A DNA stretch of 29,461 nt, taken from contig JBDREA010000062.1 of the NCBI GenBank assembly GCA_043820265.1, positions 1-29,461 on the forward strand, read 5' to 3'. The notes below the pieces were generated by a model. That model ran no database searches, was not told the origin of the DNA, and saw only the letters and a program-made list of their open reading frames with translations. This DNA comes from JBDREA01 sp043820265. Its GTDB lineage: Archaea > Altiarchaeota > Altiarchaeia > IMC4 > JBDREA01. Each line of letters opens with the position of its first letter. The stretch's first letter is position 1. The position numbers were made by a program, and so were the translations under genes. Positions 1 to 7,914 of this stretch are shown here, piece after piece.

Positions 1-4
1 CTCT

Positions 5-17
5 CGTTTTTATCTTT
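5..17 (+). promoter_or_regulatory. TATA-like box for the first gene
   Basis: An A/T-rich TTTTTAT core is centred about 27 nt before the ATG at 38. This spacing fits a leaderless archaeal transcript starting at the ATG, and no Shine-Dalgarno sequence is visible. The assignment is by spacing only. Confidence 0.45.
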
Positions 18-37
18 GTCCTTCCTCAAGATATTTG

Positions 38-742
38 ATGAATGCAGTTCCACCTGGACAACCACAGAGGAGAATAATTGAAGTACTCCCTGGTCAAGCT
101 GCCGCAGAACAGCTCATGCCTGCTCCAACAGGTTCTACTAAACAAGATGGGAAACTATTTGCCATATGGCATCTTGGCGATGTAGCTTTACAGATCATGG
201 AAGGTATCGGCCCCCAGGATACAAACGCTGATGTAGTTGTGGTTGACGCTTCGAATTATAAAGACCAGATAGGGGTGGCGAGATTAAATCGAATTGAACC
301 CGGTACTGCTATGATGCATATGACTAAAACTCCAGATGCATTAAGTGGTGATAAACTCATGATTGCTGCGGTCACCACAAAAAATTTGGACACACCAGAC
401 ATGGAGATTACATTGGGGAGAATAAAGAGTGCCACTCAGGAATCCATTGATATGGCCGAAGATAATGGTAAAGTCACAGTGGCTTTCGAGCCGGTTGGAA
501 ATCTTCCTGTGCCTAAAATGAATAGAGCAGAGCAAGCTCTGAGTGCAGCAGATTCGTCAACACAGACCCCACTTAGTAGAAGCATAACAGGTATGGTAAT
601 GGGGATAAAGGAAATGGCTCCTCATTTAATGCATGTGAGAGAGATTGCAATTATAGTGCCACATAAGGGTGATTTCCAAGAAGCGAATCAAATAGCTACA
701 CGGATGTTAGGGGCCCCTCAAGTCCCAGGCCGAACTCAATAA
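38..742 (+). CDS. Unknown protein, possibly a degenerate macro-domain protein
   Basis: A 234-residue soluble protein that I do not firmly recognise. The start is taken at ATG 38, because the in-frame TTG just before it has no RBS and a TATA-like box lies 27 nt upstream of the ATG. It has a Pro/Gln-rich N-terminus (PPGQPQRR, then LPGQAA), then an alternating strand/helix region. The order of elements resembles a macro (ADP-ribose-binding) domain: a strand ending in GD, then ADVVVVDASN, a TTKNLD segment after a strand, and a C-terminal helix followed by REIAIIVPHKGDFQEAN. The catalytic glycine-rich loops of macro domains are not evident, so this is a fold-level guess. No signal peptide or membrane segment is seen. 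The gene stands alone before gins51. Confidence 0.75.
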   Translation: MNAVPPGQPQRRIIEVLPGQAAAEQLMPAPTGSTKQDGKLFAIWHLGDVALQIMEGIGPQDTNADVVVVDASNYKDQIGVARLNRIEPGTAMMHMTKTPDALSGDKLMIAAVTTKNLDTPDMEITLGRIKSATQESIDMAEDNGKVTVAFEPVGNLPVPKMNRAEQALSAADSSTQTPLSRSITGMVMGIKEMAPHLMHVREIAIIVPHKGDFQEANQIATRMLGAPQVPGRTQ

Positions 743-810
743 ATTCAGAAAAAGATCTTCCTTTATATCCTTGAACTACCATTGTTTTTTCTCTAGGGGG
801 TTGGTGGACT

Positions 811-1332
811 GTGATTGGCTACGAGGAATTAAAGAATATTTATCGGTTGGAAAAGGAGTCTCCGAGTCTACAAAAGATTCCGGTGGACTTTTATGTGCAG
901 GTCAAGGACACATTATGCAGTGTCGAGGATAAGCACAAAGAAAACATCACAGACTTGTTTCAGGAGATTTATTCGAGAAGGCTTGGGAAAATCCTTAGGG
1001 CGGCGCTCAGAAACATTGACGGAGGAAAGCCCCCCGAAAACGTCGTGGAAGTGGAAAAAAAACTTTACACCCAACTAACAGAGGTACTGGCATCGCATCA
1101 GCGCGATATAACAGAAACAGTCTCGGGAGTCTGCCCGCCGCTCCCTGAACCCGAAAAAGAGATAGAATTAGTCAAGGTCAAGCTCCTAAAAGCCACACCC
1201 CAGTTTGTGGGCATAGACATGGCAGAATACGGCCCCTACGCAGAAGACGACACAGCAGAACTACCGGCTGAAAACGCGAAGATCTTCATCGAACAGCAAG
1301 TGGCAGAAGAAGTTAAACCTCATAATTCATAA
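811..1332 (+). CDS. gins51: DNA replication complex GINS subunit, Gins51 type
   Basis: A 173-residue GINS subunit, part of the CMG-like helicase complex with MCM and the Cdc45/RecJ-like protein. The order is a helical A domain (RLGKILRAALR near residues 55-65) followed by a C-terminal B domain. The B domain reads VKLLKATPQFVGIDMAEYGPYAEDDTAELP, with the typical FVG, YGP and LP landmarks. A-then-B order is that of Gins51 (Sld5/Psf1 type), not Gins23. The start is GTG 811. A G-run (796-800) and GGTGG (803-807) lie upstream, and a TATA-like CTTTATATCC lies at 760-769, so this gene appears to have a short leader. It is followed closely by the genes for L44e and S27e, a common archaeal neighbourhood. 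Confidence 0.88.
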   Translation: MIGYEELKNIYRLEKESPSLQKIPVDFYVQVKDTLCSVEDKHKENITDLFQEIYSRRLGKILRAALRNIDGGKPPENVVEVEKKLYTQLTEVLASHQRDITETVSGVCPPLPEPEKEIELVKVKLLKATPQFVGIDMAEYGPYAEDDTAELPAENAKIFIEQQVAEEVKPHNS

Positions 1333-1360
1333 ATTCATTTTTATAGGACTTCCTACCCAT

Positions 1361-1657
1361 ATGTATCCCAGAAAGATGAAATTTCCATCAATTATCCGCA
1401 CAAACTGCCCCTCCTGCAAAAGCCACCAGGAACACGAGGTGTCCTTGAACAGGAAGGGAAAGGAGCGGACAATCAACAGAGGCCGAAGAAAATATGAAGC
1501 TGTAAAAAAAGGGTACAAAGGTAGTCCTAGATGCCCTAAAAAAACAGTGTTCAAGATAGGGAAACGCTCAGTCATGGTGCTCAAATGCAAGGCCTGCGGG
1601 AAAAAACACCAGAAAGTGCATGTCGCAAGGACGAAAAAACCCGTGGAAGTCGAATAA
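1361..1657 (+). CDS. rpl44e: 50S ribosomal protein L44e (eL42)
   Basis: A 98-residue zinc-binding protein of the large ribosomal subunit. The N-terminal pair CPSC and the C-terminal pair CKAC form the C4 zinc site. Between them is the basic GKERTINRGRRKYEAVKKGYKG region typical of L44e. Most homologues begin at a sequence like MKFP, which here is an in-frame ATG at 1376. ATG 1361 is kept because a TATA-like TTTTTATA lies at the right distance for a leaderless start there; the 5-residue difference is unresolved. The gene begins 28 nt after gins51 and is 8 nt from the S27e gene. Confidence 0.92.
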   Translation: MYPRKMKFPSIIRTNCPSCKSHQEHEVSLNRKGKERTINRGRRKYEAVKKGYKGSPRCPKKTVFKIGKRSVMVLKCKACGKKHQKVHVARTKKPVEVE

Positions 1658-1665
1658 ACAAAAAA

Positions 1666-1851
1666 ATGAAGGATACTAAAAGCAGGTTTCTGAGGATTAA
1701 ATGCAACGACTGTGGAAACGAACAGGTAGTCTTCGGTTGCGCATCTTCAAAAGTGAAATGTTTGGTATGCGATAAACCCCTGGTCGAACCGGCTGCCGGA
1801 AAAGCCAACATTAAAACCCAGATTCTCGCGGTCTTGGACAAAGACCTCTAA
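1666..1851 (+). CDS. rps27e: 30S ribosomal protein S27e (eS27)
   Basis: A 61-residue zinc-ribbon protein of the small ribosomal subunit. The two CxxC pairs are CNDC and CLVC, separated by the hallmark GNEQVVFGCASSKVKC. The open frame extends 27 codons upstream into the L44e gene, but ATG 1666, 8 nt after the L44e stop, gives the family-typical N-terminus (MKDTKSRFLRIKC) and length. L44e followed by S27e is a conserved archaeal pair and is almost certainly cotranscribed. Confidence 0.93.
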   Translation: MKDTKSRFLRIKCNDCGNEQVVFGCASSKVKCLVCDKPLVEPAAGKANIKTQILAVLDKDL

Positions 1852-1858
1852 CAAATCG

Positions 1859-1866
1859 TATAAAAA
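1859..1866 (+). promoter_or_regulatory. TATA box for the small membrane protein gene
   Basis: A clean TATAAAAA centred about 33 nt before the ATG at 1895. No SD is present, so a leaderless or very short leader is likely. Confidence 0.55.
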
Positions 1867-1894
1867 CAACTAAAAAAATCCTTTCCGAATCAGA

Positions 1895-2128
1895 ATGCCT
1901 TTTCGCAGTAGAAGACACGTCGTGGGGCTTGCAGGATTCATCGTGATAGCAGCAGTGCTTCTGATGGTGGTTTCAACCGTCGTCTGGTTCATGTACAGCT
2001 TCGAATATGCTATAGAGCCCGTTACAGCAAGCGAATTGACAATGGAGAAAACAACTCAACCCTTAGCTGAAAAAACGAATGACTCAGGGATGGAAGTCAA
2101 CGAATCAACTCCTGAAACATCCAGCTGA
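1895..2128 (+). CDS. Small single-pass membrane protein
   Basis: A 77-residue protein of unknown function. A short basic N-terminus (residues 1-8, with three Arg) is followed by one strongly hydrophobic helix at about residues 9-33. The remaining 40 or so residues are polar, rich in Glu, Thr and Ser, and probably disordered. The positive-inside rule puts the tail outside. I know no family for it. Its own TATA box argues that it is a real gene rather than read-through from the S27e gene. Confidence 0.7.
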   Translation: MPFRSRRHVVGLAGFIVIAAVLLMVVSTVVWFMYSFEYAIEPVTASELTMEKTTQPLAEKTNDSGMEVNESTPETSS

Positions 2129-2136
2129 GATTTCTT

Positions 2137-2148
2137 TTTTATTATATA
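2137..2148 (+). promoter_or_regulatory. TATA box for the inositol-lipid operon
   Basis: TTTTATTATATA is centred about 27 nt before the ATG of ino1. There is no SD, which fits a leaderless start at 2171. The T-run at 2134-2140 could also terminate the upstream small gene. Confidence 0.6.
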
Positions 2149-2170
2149 GACGACTTATTATTTTACCATC

Positions 2171-3256
2171 ATGGGAGATATCAAGGTTGCAATCATCGGT
2201 GTTGGGAACTGTGCTTCGTCTCTTGTTCAGGGGGTGGAGTACTACAAGGATGTGACCGAAAAGGATGACCTGGTTTCCGGATTGATGCACAACGAGATAG
2301 CAGGCTACAGGATAAAAGACTTCAAGTTTGTGGCAGCATTCGACGTGGACAGCAAAAAAGTTGGTCACGATCTATCTGAAGCCGTTTTTGCCGAACCCAA
2401 CTGCACAACAAAGTTCAGCGACGTGCCCCATTGGGGGATTGTGGTGAAAAAGGGGCCGGTGCTCGATGGAGTGGCAGAGACTACACGTGAGAAATTTGCT
2501 GTCGACTCAAAGCAAAAACCCGTTGACATCGCCAAGGAACTCAAGAAAAGCGAAGCAGATGTTGTAGTAAGCTATCTTCCCGTCGGAAGCGAGGAGGCGG
2601 ACCGATTCTACGCAAAAGAGTGCCTGAGAGCGAACTGTGCCTTCGTGAATGCGCTGCCAGTATTCATCGCATCCAAACCGGAGTGGGCAAAAAAATTCGC
2701 AGAAAAAAAGCTGCCAATCATCGGAGACGACATCAAAAGCCAGCTCGGAGCGACAATCACCCACAGAATGCTAACCCGACTTTTTATGGACCGTGGCGTC
2801 AAACTCGAAAACACCTATCAATTGAACGTCGGGGGAAACACTGATTTCTTGAACATGCTGGAAAGACACCGCCTTAAAAGCAAAAAGATAAGTAAGACTG
2901 AGTCCGTCCAAAGCCAGATGATAAATCGTCTCGCAGACGAAGACATACACGTGGGACCATCAGACTACGTGCCTTGGCTGAAGGACAAAAAACTCGCATT
3001 CATTAGGATGCAGGGGAAAAATTTCGGAGATGTCCCCTTGGACATTGAGATAAGGCTTTCAGTTGAAGACAGCCCGAACTCGGGAGGGGTCATGGTGGAT
3101 GCGATTCGATGCGCGAAACTAGCCCTCGACCGGGGAATCGGAGGACCGCTTATCTCACCCTCAAGCTACTTCATGAAGAGCCCGCCCGAACAGTATTCCG
3201 ACTCTGATGCCAGATTACGCGTTGAAGAATTCATTGCCGGAACAAGAGAGAGATAA
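2171..3256 (+). CDS. ino1: Inositol-1-phosphate synthase (myo-inositol-3-phosphate synthase)
   Basis: A 361-residue cytosolic NAD-dependent enzyme that converts glucose 6-phosphate to inositol 1-phosphate, the headgroup precursor for archaetidylinositol. The N-terminal Rossmann motif is IGVGNCASSLVQG (residues 9-21). The catalytic core contains GDDIKSQLGATITHRML, with the conserved Lys, then NVGGNTDFLNM and SKKISKTESV. The length matches the short archaeal forms. It is the first gene of an operon: the next gene starts 5 nt after its stop, and the phosphatidyltransferase that uses its product is third. Confidence 0.93.
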   Translation: MGDIKVAIIGVGNCASSLVQGVEYYKDVTEKDDLVSGLMHNEIAGYRIKDFKFVAAFDVDSKKVGHDLSEAVFAEPNCTTKFSDVPHWGIVVKKGPVLDGVAETTREKFAVDSKQKPVDIAKELKKSEADVVVSYLPVGSEEADRFYAKECLRANCAFVNALPVFIASKPEWAKKFAEKKLPIIGDDIKSQLGATITHRMLTRLFMDRGVKLENTYQLNVGGNTDFLNMLERHRLKSKKISKTESVQSQMINRLADEDIHVGPSDYVPWLKDKKLAFIRMQGKNFGDVPLDIEIRLSVEDSPNSGGVMVDAIRCAKLALDRGIGGPLISPSSYFMKSPPEQYSDSDARLRVEEFIAGTRER

Positions 3257-3261
3257 CAACC

Positions 3262-3705
3262 ATGGAATCGTGGGTTATCCTTGGATTAGGTGCGGCGCTC
3301 CTTTTTGGCACCTCAACTATTGCAATAAAGATTGCATCAAGCCCAGACTATCTAGGGGCGCCCCCATCCAGTGTCCTCATCTTAATTCTTGCGGGGATAG
3401 CCTTGGTTTTCGTCCCTTATACGGCCTGGATCTCTCGGCAACAGACCTTCTCTTATCAGTCGGAGCTTTTAGTTGCAGGACTATGTATTGGTATCTTTTG
3501 GGCTCTCGCCCAAATCCTGGTAGTCACCGCATTAAACCAGAATGCCGATGTCAGTCGAATAACCCCTATCTTCAACCTCAACACCCTGGTTGTAGTATTT
3601 CTGGGGATTCTATTGTTAGGTGAGCTTCCGGATAAAGCTCAGGCGATTCGCGTGGTGTTTGGGGCAGTTTTAATAGTTGCGGGTGGAATACTTGTATCAA
3701 CCTAG
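3262..3705 (+). CDS. Half-size EamA/DMT-family membrane protein
   Basis: A 147-residue membrane protein with about five hydrophobic helices. It matches one EamA unit: residues 1-25 form a first helix with LLFGTSTIAIKIA, and the C-terminal ALNQNADVSRITPIFNLNTLVVVFLGILLLGE has the Pro-containing helix and terminal GE typical of EamA repeats. Full DMT transporters carry two such units, so this one would need to dimerise, like EmrE. It sits between ino1 and the archaetidylinositol-phosphate synthase with 5-nt and 3-nt gaps. A role in moving a lipid intermediate or inositol compound is an inference from context; the substrate cannot be read from the sequence. Confidence 0.82.
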   Translation: MESWVILGLGAALLFGTSTIAIKIASSPDYLGAPPSSVLILILAGIALVFVPYTAWISRQQTFSYQSELLVAGLCIGIFWALAQILVVTALNQNADVSRITPIFNLNTLVVVFLGILLLGELPDKAQAIRVVFGAVLIVAGGILVST

Positions 3706-3708
3706 AAA

Positions 3709-4329
3709 ATGCTTAAAGCTTATGTAGACCTTCAGTGGCTGAACGTCAAAGTCGGGATACTCTTTGCGAAACTTGGTATTCCACCAAATACGTGGACGGT
3801 CATGTCCCTTGTCCCTGCCCTTATGGGTTTTATGGCCCTATACTACCACAATCTTGGCTGGGCGTTGGTTTTGTTTGTGGTCTCTGGTTTCATGGACATC
3901 ATCGACGGGGCCGTGGCAAGAGTCACAAAGTGCGTTTCAAACCTTGGGGCATTTCTAGATGGCATCATCGATAGATACGTTGAGATAATCATGTATCTTG
4001 GGATCTGGTACTTCCTTCAGGACACGCAAGCTTTGCTGATTCCAACAGCCATTTGGACTATGCTCTTGATCTTTGGGGCCTTGATGCCATCCTTTGTGAG
4101 GGCGTACGCAGACCACCGGGAAGTCGTCACCGACCGAGACGACCAGCGCAGGATGGGAGGATTGATTGAGAGGTTTGAAAGGCTTACGATAATTTATTTT
4201 GGGATGTTTTTTTCACTTGTCTATGAAGAGAGGATCCTTCTTTGGGCCCTCGCCGTAACGGCAGTTTTATCCAATTTGACAGCAATTCAGCGGACTCTTT
4301 TTGTTGTTTCGTACAGTAAGAAGAAGTAG
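3709..4329 (+). CDS. Archaetidylinositol phosphate synthase (CDP-alcohol phosphatidyltransferase)
   Basis: A 206-residue integral membrane enzyme that transfers inositol phosphate onto CDP-archaeol, releasing CMP. The CDP-alcohol phosphotransferase signature D-G-x2-A-R-x8-G-x3-D-x3-D is complete: D66, G67, A70, R71, G80, D84 and D88. About six hydrophobic helices follow the family layout. It starts 3 nt after the EamA-like gene. Co-occurrence with ino1 in one operon supports inositol phosphate as the acceptor rather than glycerol or serine, which the motif alone does not distinguish. Confidence 0.9.
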   Translation: MLKAYVDLQWLNVKVGILFAKLGIPPNTWTVMSLVPALMGFMALYYHNLGWALVLFVVSGFMDIIDGAVARVTKCVSNLGAFLDGIIDRYVEIIMYLGIWYFLQDTQALLIPTAIWTMLLIFGALMPSFVRAYADHREVVTDRDDQRRMGGLIERFERLTIIYFGMFFSLVYEERILLWALAVTAVLSNLTAIQRTLFVVSYSKKK

Positions 4330-4366
4330 TATTGTTTTTTATGTCTTTCTTCTATAATAGAGAAGA

Positions 4367-4798
4367 GTGAATACAGTGGAAGATTTTAATGAATCCGCAT
4401 TGGCAGAACTTTTAATAAAAAAGCATGAAAACCTTCTGAACCAGTATTCAGAGGAGAAGAATTTTTTAGTAGGCGGAAGGGAGAGGGCAGAAGAGTTAAA
4501 GAATAGGATTAGCGTTCTAAAGGAAAAAGAAGACCAATTGAAACACTGGCTTAGATCTAACAATGAAAACAGCTCTCAGGGAGTGGAGACTTATCAGGAA
4601 GAATTGAATCAAAACACATCTGAGCTTGCAAAACTGAAGGCGGCTTTGAAGTCGATTCCAAAGGTGAGGGACGCGGACAAAAGGCTTCCGTGGCTTAACC
4701 AGAGAATAGAGAGCCATAACAAGGCGTTTAGGTACTGGAATAACAGAGAAACGAAAAAAAAGGATACACAAAGTGGACGAGAAAAAGCTGAAAGCTGA
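4367..4798 (+). CDS. Coiled-coil protein of unknown function
   Basis: A 143-residue, highly charged helical protein. Residues about 13-75 and 80-115 show heptad-like spacing of Leu and Ile with Lys and Glu, predicting coiled coils. There are no Cys pairs, signal or membrane helix. The start is GTG 4367, with a TATA-like TTTTTATG about 28 nt upstream; a second GTG three codons later is possible. Its last 26 nt overlap the next, longer coiled-coil gene in another frame, so the two are probably cotranslated partners. I cannot name a function. Confidence 0.7.
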   Translation: MNTVEDFNESALAELLIKKHENLLNQYSEEKNFLVGGRERAEELKNRISVLKEKEDQLKHWLRSNNENSSQGVETYQEELNQNTSELAKLKAALKSIPKVRDADKRLPWLNQRIESHNKAFRYWNNRETKKKDTQSGREKAES

Positions 4799-5687
4799 AG
4801 TCGCAGAACTGCAATCTAAGATCAATGGATTTGACGAGGAAATTCGAAAGATTTATTCTGAAATCAGTGTCCATCAGAAGGATGCAGATAAGTTTCGCAG
4901 GGGGCGGGACCAGAAAAACAATGAGGCAAAAGAAGTTCTCGCACTGGCGAAGAAGTTCATCTCCCAAAGGGATGAATTCAACTCAAAGGTGGCCGAACTT
5001 AAAAAGGAGAGGAAGCAGTTGATCGATAAGGCGTCAGCGAAAAACAAAAAAATCAAGTCTGCGAAGGAAAAAAGGAACGAGCTAAACAAGGATGCCCGAG
5101 GAACAAACGATATGCTTGAGGATATCTTCAGATCAGACCTTCATTCGCTTCTCGAAAAAGACATGCCATTGGATGTTGAAATCAAACTGTATGAAAAAAT
5201 ATTTTCCACGTGGAACAGGTTAAAAGCCGTAAAAAGAGCTGACCAACTCCACTCAGATGTTGTGAACTCCTATCGGGAGATAACTTCCATGCATGAAAGG
5301 ATCAATGGATCAGGAGATGAAATCCAAAAACTAGCGCAAGAATCTGAGAAAAACCACATACAAGCCATGGAATACTATAAGCAATTGGATGCCATCAGGG
5401 AAGAATCTACCAAGATACACCATAAACTTCTTGAAAAATACGATAAAATCAATCCCTACCGCGACAAGGTTAGAGAGATAAAGGATAGGATAAATGACGT
5501 TCAGGAACAAATGAAACCAATAAACCAGCAACTTGAAGCAATTGATTCCGAAAGAAACCAGGAGGAGAGGGTGAAGAAAGCCGAAGCAGTAAAAGAAAAA
5601 TTATCCAAAAGGAAGCGGATAAGCCTAGATGACTTCAGGATTTTATTGGGTAAGGAAGAGATTTTGAAAGAAATTCCCAGGGATTAA
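4773..5687 (+). CDS. Archaeal coiled-coil protein, COG1340-like
   Basis: A 304-residue protein that is almost entirely alpha-helical coiled coil, in two long stretches (about residues 1-105 and 150-270) broken by a middle segment, RGTNDMLEDIFRSDLHSLLEKDMPLDVEIKLYEKI. This arrangement and the C-terminal KRKRISLDDFRILLGKEE tail match the uncharacterised archaeal COG1340 coiled-coil family. The start is GTG 4773, preceded by AAGGAT about 8 nt upstream, inside the end of the previous gene. The family role is unknown. It converges on the rfcL gene with only 2 nt between stop codons. Confidence 0.8.
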   Translation: MDEKKLKAEVAELQSKINGFDEEIRKIYSEISVHQKDADKFRRGRDQKNNEAKEVLALAKKFISQRDEFNSKVAELKKERKQLIDKASAKNKKIKSAKEKRNELNKDARGTNDMLEDIFRSDLHSLLEKDMPLDVEIKLYEKIFSTWNRLKAVKRADQLHSDVVNSYREITSMHERINGSGDEIQKLAQESEKNHIQAMEYYKQLDAIREESTKIHHKLLEKYDKINPYRDKVREIKDRINDVQEQMKPINQQLEAIDSERNQEERVKKAEAVKEKLSKRKRISLDDFRILLGKEEILKEIPRD

Positions 5688-5689
5688 AT

Positions 5690-6841
5690 TCATAAAACTG
5701 CTTTCTCTTTTAATAAGTCGATTTCCTGATCCTCCAATCGGTAGTTAACTTTAAGATCTTCCTCGTTTATCGCCCCATTTTTTATCAACAAAGAAAAGAA
5801 TGACAGATACTCTTTCTCAAACACCCGCCTTGAGCAATGTAGATGAGGTATGAACTTTTCAGCTAAACCCTTTATCATAGCCTTCTCGATCTTGGCTTTT
5901 GACATCTTAACAAACACGCTTGGAAACTGGTATCGCTGAAACTTGAGTTTTCCTGTCTTTGACGTATTCACACCACCGGTCATCAATGCATTTGCATAAC
6001 GTAAAAGACCCCAGTATTGACGCCTTCTGATTCTACCTAGATAAACATCTGATTTTGAAAGGGCATCGTAAGATGAAGCCAGATCCTCTGAAGGGTATAC
6101 CAGGGGGAGATTTTCAGCTATCCATTGAATAAGGTCTTCGGGTCTTTCATCGAGGTCCCAGCTGCACTCGATAACCTCTTTTAGTTCCTTTCCCGCAAAA
6201 ATAGTCGATAAAGCCTTGTATACATCGCTTTGTCTATCCCGGGATCCTAAGACTTCCGCGTCTCTTGCAGTCACGGTCTTTCGTCCGACAATCAAGGTTT
6301 CTAGATCATTTAATGCAGAGCTCAGATTACCGTTGCAATTTTTGGATATGTCTTCCAGCACACCAGATTCAACTACGACAACCTCTTTTTCGCAGATTTC
6401 TGCCAGTAACCTATTTATTTGGATTGCAAGTGGCTTTCTTAATTGTAGCTTTTCACAAAGGCCGATTATGCCCCTTATCTTTGGAGAACTTATCTCTCTT
6501 GCAGTTATAATTGTCGGATTTCTCGTTTGCGTTAACAAACTCTTAATCGATCTCACATCTTTCATGCTTTCTATATCATCGAGCAACAAGAGTTTCTTTT
6601 GCCCGAAGACATTCGAGGATTGGCAAGACAGAATGGCTTCGTTGAGGCTGTCGTTTTCCACCCGCACCAGCTGCCAGTTTTTTTCGGTTGCCAATACTTC
6701 AGAAACTGTGGTTTTGCCGACCCCCAGCCCACCATAGATCAAAAGAGGCTTTTCCCAGCGGTATGAGAGAAGAAATTGTCCAATCTTTGGCCCAGCTATG
6801 AGGTCAGACAGACTTTCTGGTTTGTATTTTTGTCCTAGCAT
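5690..6841 (-). CDS. rfcL: Replication factor C large subunit, divergent
   Basis: A 383-residue AAA+ subunit of the clamp loader that opens PCNA on primed DNA. The N-terminal KYKPESLSDLIAGPK matches the RFC box I. Walker A is GGLGVGKTT (residues 37-45). Walker B is LLLLDDIES (84-92), where most archaeal RfcL have a DEVDG-type sequence. A sensor-2-like NGNLSSALNDLE follows near 167-178. The rest is the helical collar. The protein is at the short end for RfcL and lacks an obvious C-terminal PIP tail. Small-subunit RfcS is the alternative, but the weak core motifs and the late WGLLRYANALMTGGVN segment favour the large subunit. Confidence 0.82.
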   Translation of the reverse strand: MLGQKYKPESLSDLIAGPKIGQFLLSYRWEKPLLIYGGLGVGKTTVSEVLATEKNWQLVRVENDSLNEAILSCQSSNVFGQKKLLLLDDIESMKDVRSIKSLLTQTRNPTIITAREISSPKIRGIIGLCEKLQLRKPLAIQINRLLAEICEKEVVVVESGVLEDISKNCNGNLSSALNDLETLIVGRKTVTARDAEVLGSRDRQSDVYKALSTIFAGKELKEVIECSWDLDERPEDLIQWIAENLPLVYPSEDLASSYDALSKSDVYLGRIRRRQYWGLLRYANALMTGGVNTSKTGKLKFQRYQFPSVFVKMSKAKIEKAMIKGLAEKFIPHLHCSRRVFEKEYLSFFSLLIKNGAINEEDLKVNYRLEDQEIDLLKEKAVL

Positions 6842-6910
6842 CTTTTTTTAAAGGTATCTCTAACGGCCTTTTTAAGTTTAAGTAACAAACTATTACGATA
6901 TCAAATCAAA

Positions 6911-6922
6911 GAATATATAATA
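6911..6922 (+). promoter_or_regulatory. TATA box for the MscS-helix membrane protein
   Basis: GAATATATAATA gives an expected transcription start near 6938-6942, leaving a leader of roughly 25-30 nt that contains an SD. It lies in the 118-127 nt divergent region between rfcL and the membrane-protein gene. Confidence 0.5.
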
Positions 6923-6956
6923 AACCATATTTCCGAAAAATAATCTCTTAAATTTT

Positions 6957-6962
6957 GAGGTG
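6957..6962 (+). promoter_or_regulatory. Shine-Dalgarno sequence that decides the start
   Basis: GAGGTG matches the archaeal 16S 3' end and lies 6 nt before the TTG at 6969. It overlaps the alternative GTG at 6960 and would be useless for it, so it favours the TTG start. Confidence 0.55.
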
Positions 6963-6968
6963 GTTGAA

Positions 6969-7907
6969 TTGGCTAACCTGCTGACAAGCAACTTAACCGA
7001 GATACTTGGAGTAATAAAAGACTTAGTGCTTGACTACACATTGAAAGGATTAATATTCTTTGCTATCCTGATCGGGAGCTACATCATAGGATTTGGGATA
7101 TCGCTCGTACTGAGAAGAGTTCTTTTACTAAAGGAATGGCGGGAAGCCCTCGTGAAATACGGGGCAATGAGCTCTAATCTATGGGAGTCTACCGTGCATT
7201 TTCTTAGCCAGTACATCAAATGGTTCTCATTTGTATTCCTTTTGGATTTCTTTTTGGTAAGTAAGACTGAGACGGCGGTTAGCGTCGCATATAGCTTTCC
7301 GGTCCTGCATGAACTTTTAGTGTTGATGGGTGCAATTCTCTGGTTCATACTTCTTTCAATCTTTGGAATTATGCTTGGCGGCGTATTATCAAAATTTTTC
7401 AAGGACGTTATGAAAAGCATAGGCTTCGAAGAAGAATTAGCCAAACACAAGGTTGAGAAAGTCATGGGCCAGGTCAGCTTGAGCGTTTTTTTAACTGGTA
7501 TACTCCGTTGGTACATAGTCCTCTTGTTTGTCGCTCAGGGAGTCGCAAAGCTTAATCTGCCGCAGCTAACATCTTTCACGGACAACCTGATAAACTATAT
7601 CCCAAACGCTATCCTCGGGCTTCTCATCCTCATCGCGTCCCTTCTGATCGGAGGATACATTTCGGCAACAATAAAGGGTTCAAAGACGTTATTCAAAGAA
7701 CTGATCGCCCCATTGATAAACGGCTTAATAGTGTATTTCGGGGTCGTACTTTCCCTGCCGAAATTTGGGGTCGCTGACGTCTCGATATTAGTGGATGCAT
7801 TTCGAATCTTTGCCCTTGGCTTGGCTTTGGCCTTGGGCATAGCCTTTGGATGGGGATTAAAGGATAGTGTGTCCCGCATAGCAGAAAAGCACGAAAAAGA
7901 ATTTTAA
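6969..7907 (+). CDS. Membrane protein with MscS-type conserved TM helices
   Basis: A 312-residue integral membrane protein with about seven hydrophobic helices. The segment NYIPNAILGLLILIASLLIGGYISATIKGS resembles the conserved TM-helix repeat (PF05552) found in small-conductance mechanosensitive-channel relatives, and a second weaker copy is at the C-terminus (ALALGIAFGWGLKDSVSRIAEKHEKEF). The cytosolic beta-domain of true MscS is absent, so channel activity is uncertain. The start is taken as TTG 6969 because of a good SD; GTG 6960, in the same frame, would add three residues. Confidence 0.78.
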   Translation: MANLLTSNLTEILGVIKDLVLDYTLKGLIFFAILIGSYIIGFGISLVLRRVLLLKEWREALVKYGAMSSNLWESTVHFLSQYIKWFSFVFLLDFFLVSKTETAVSVAYSFPVLHELLVLMGAILWFILLSIFGIMLGGVLSKFFKDVMKSIGFEEELAKHKVEKVMGQVSLSVFLTGILRWYIVLLFVAQGVAKLNLPQLTSFTDNLINYIPNAILGLLILIASLLIGGYISATIKGSKTLFKELIAPLINGLIVYFGVVLSLPKFGVADVSILVDAFRIFALGLALALGIAFGWGLKDSVSRIAEKHEKEF

Positions 7908-7914
7908 GTATTAA

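Noticed and set aside
6216..6737. A 173-codon frame antisense to rfcL
   Set aside because: It mirrors the P-loop and collar region of rfcL and has no promoter or family features.
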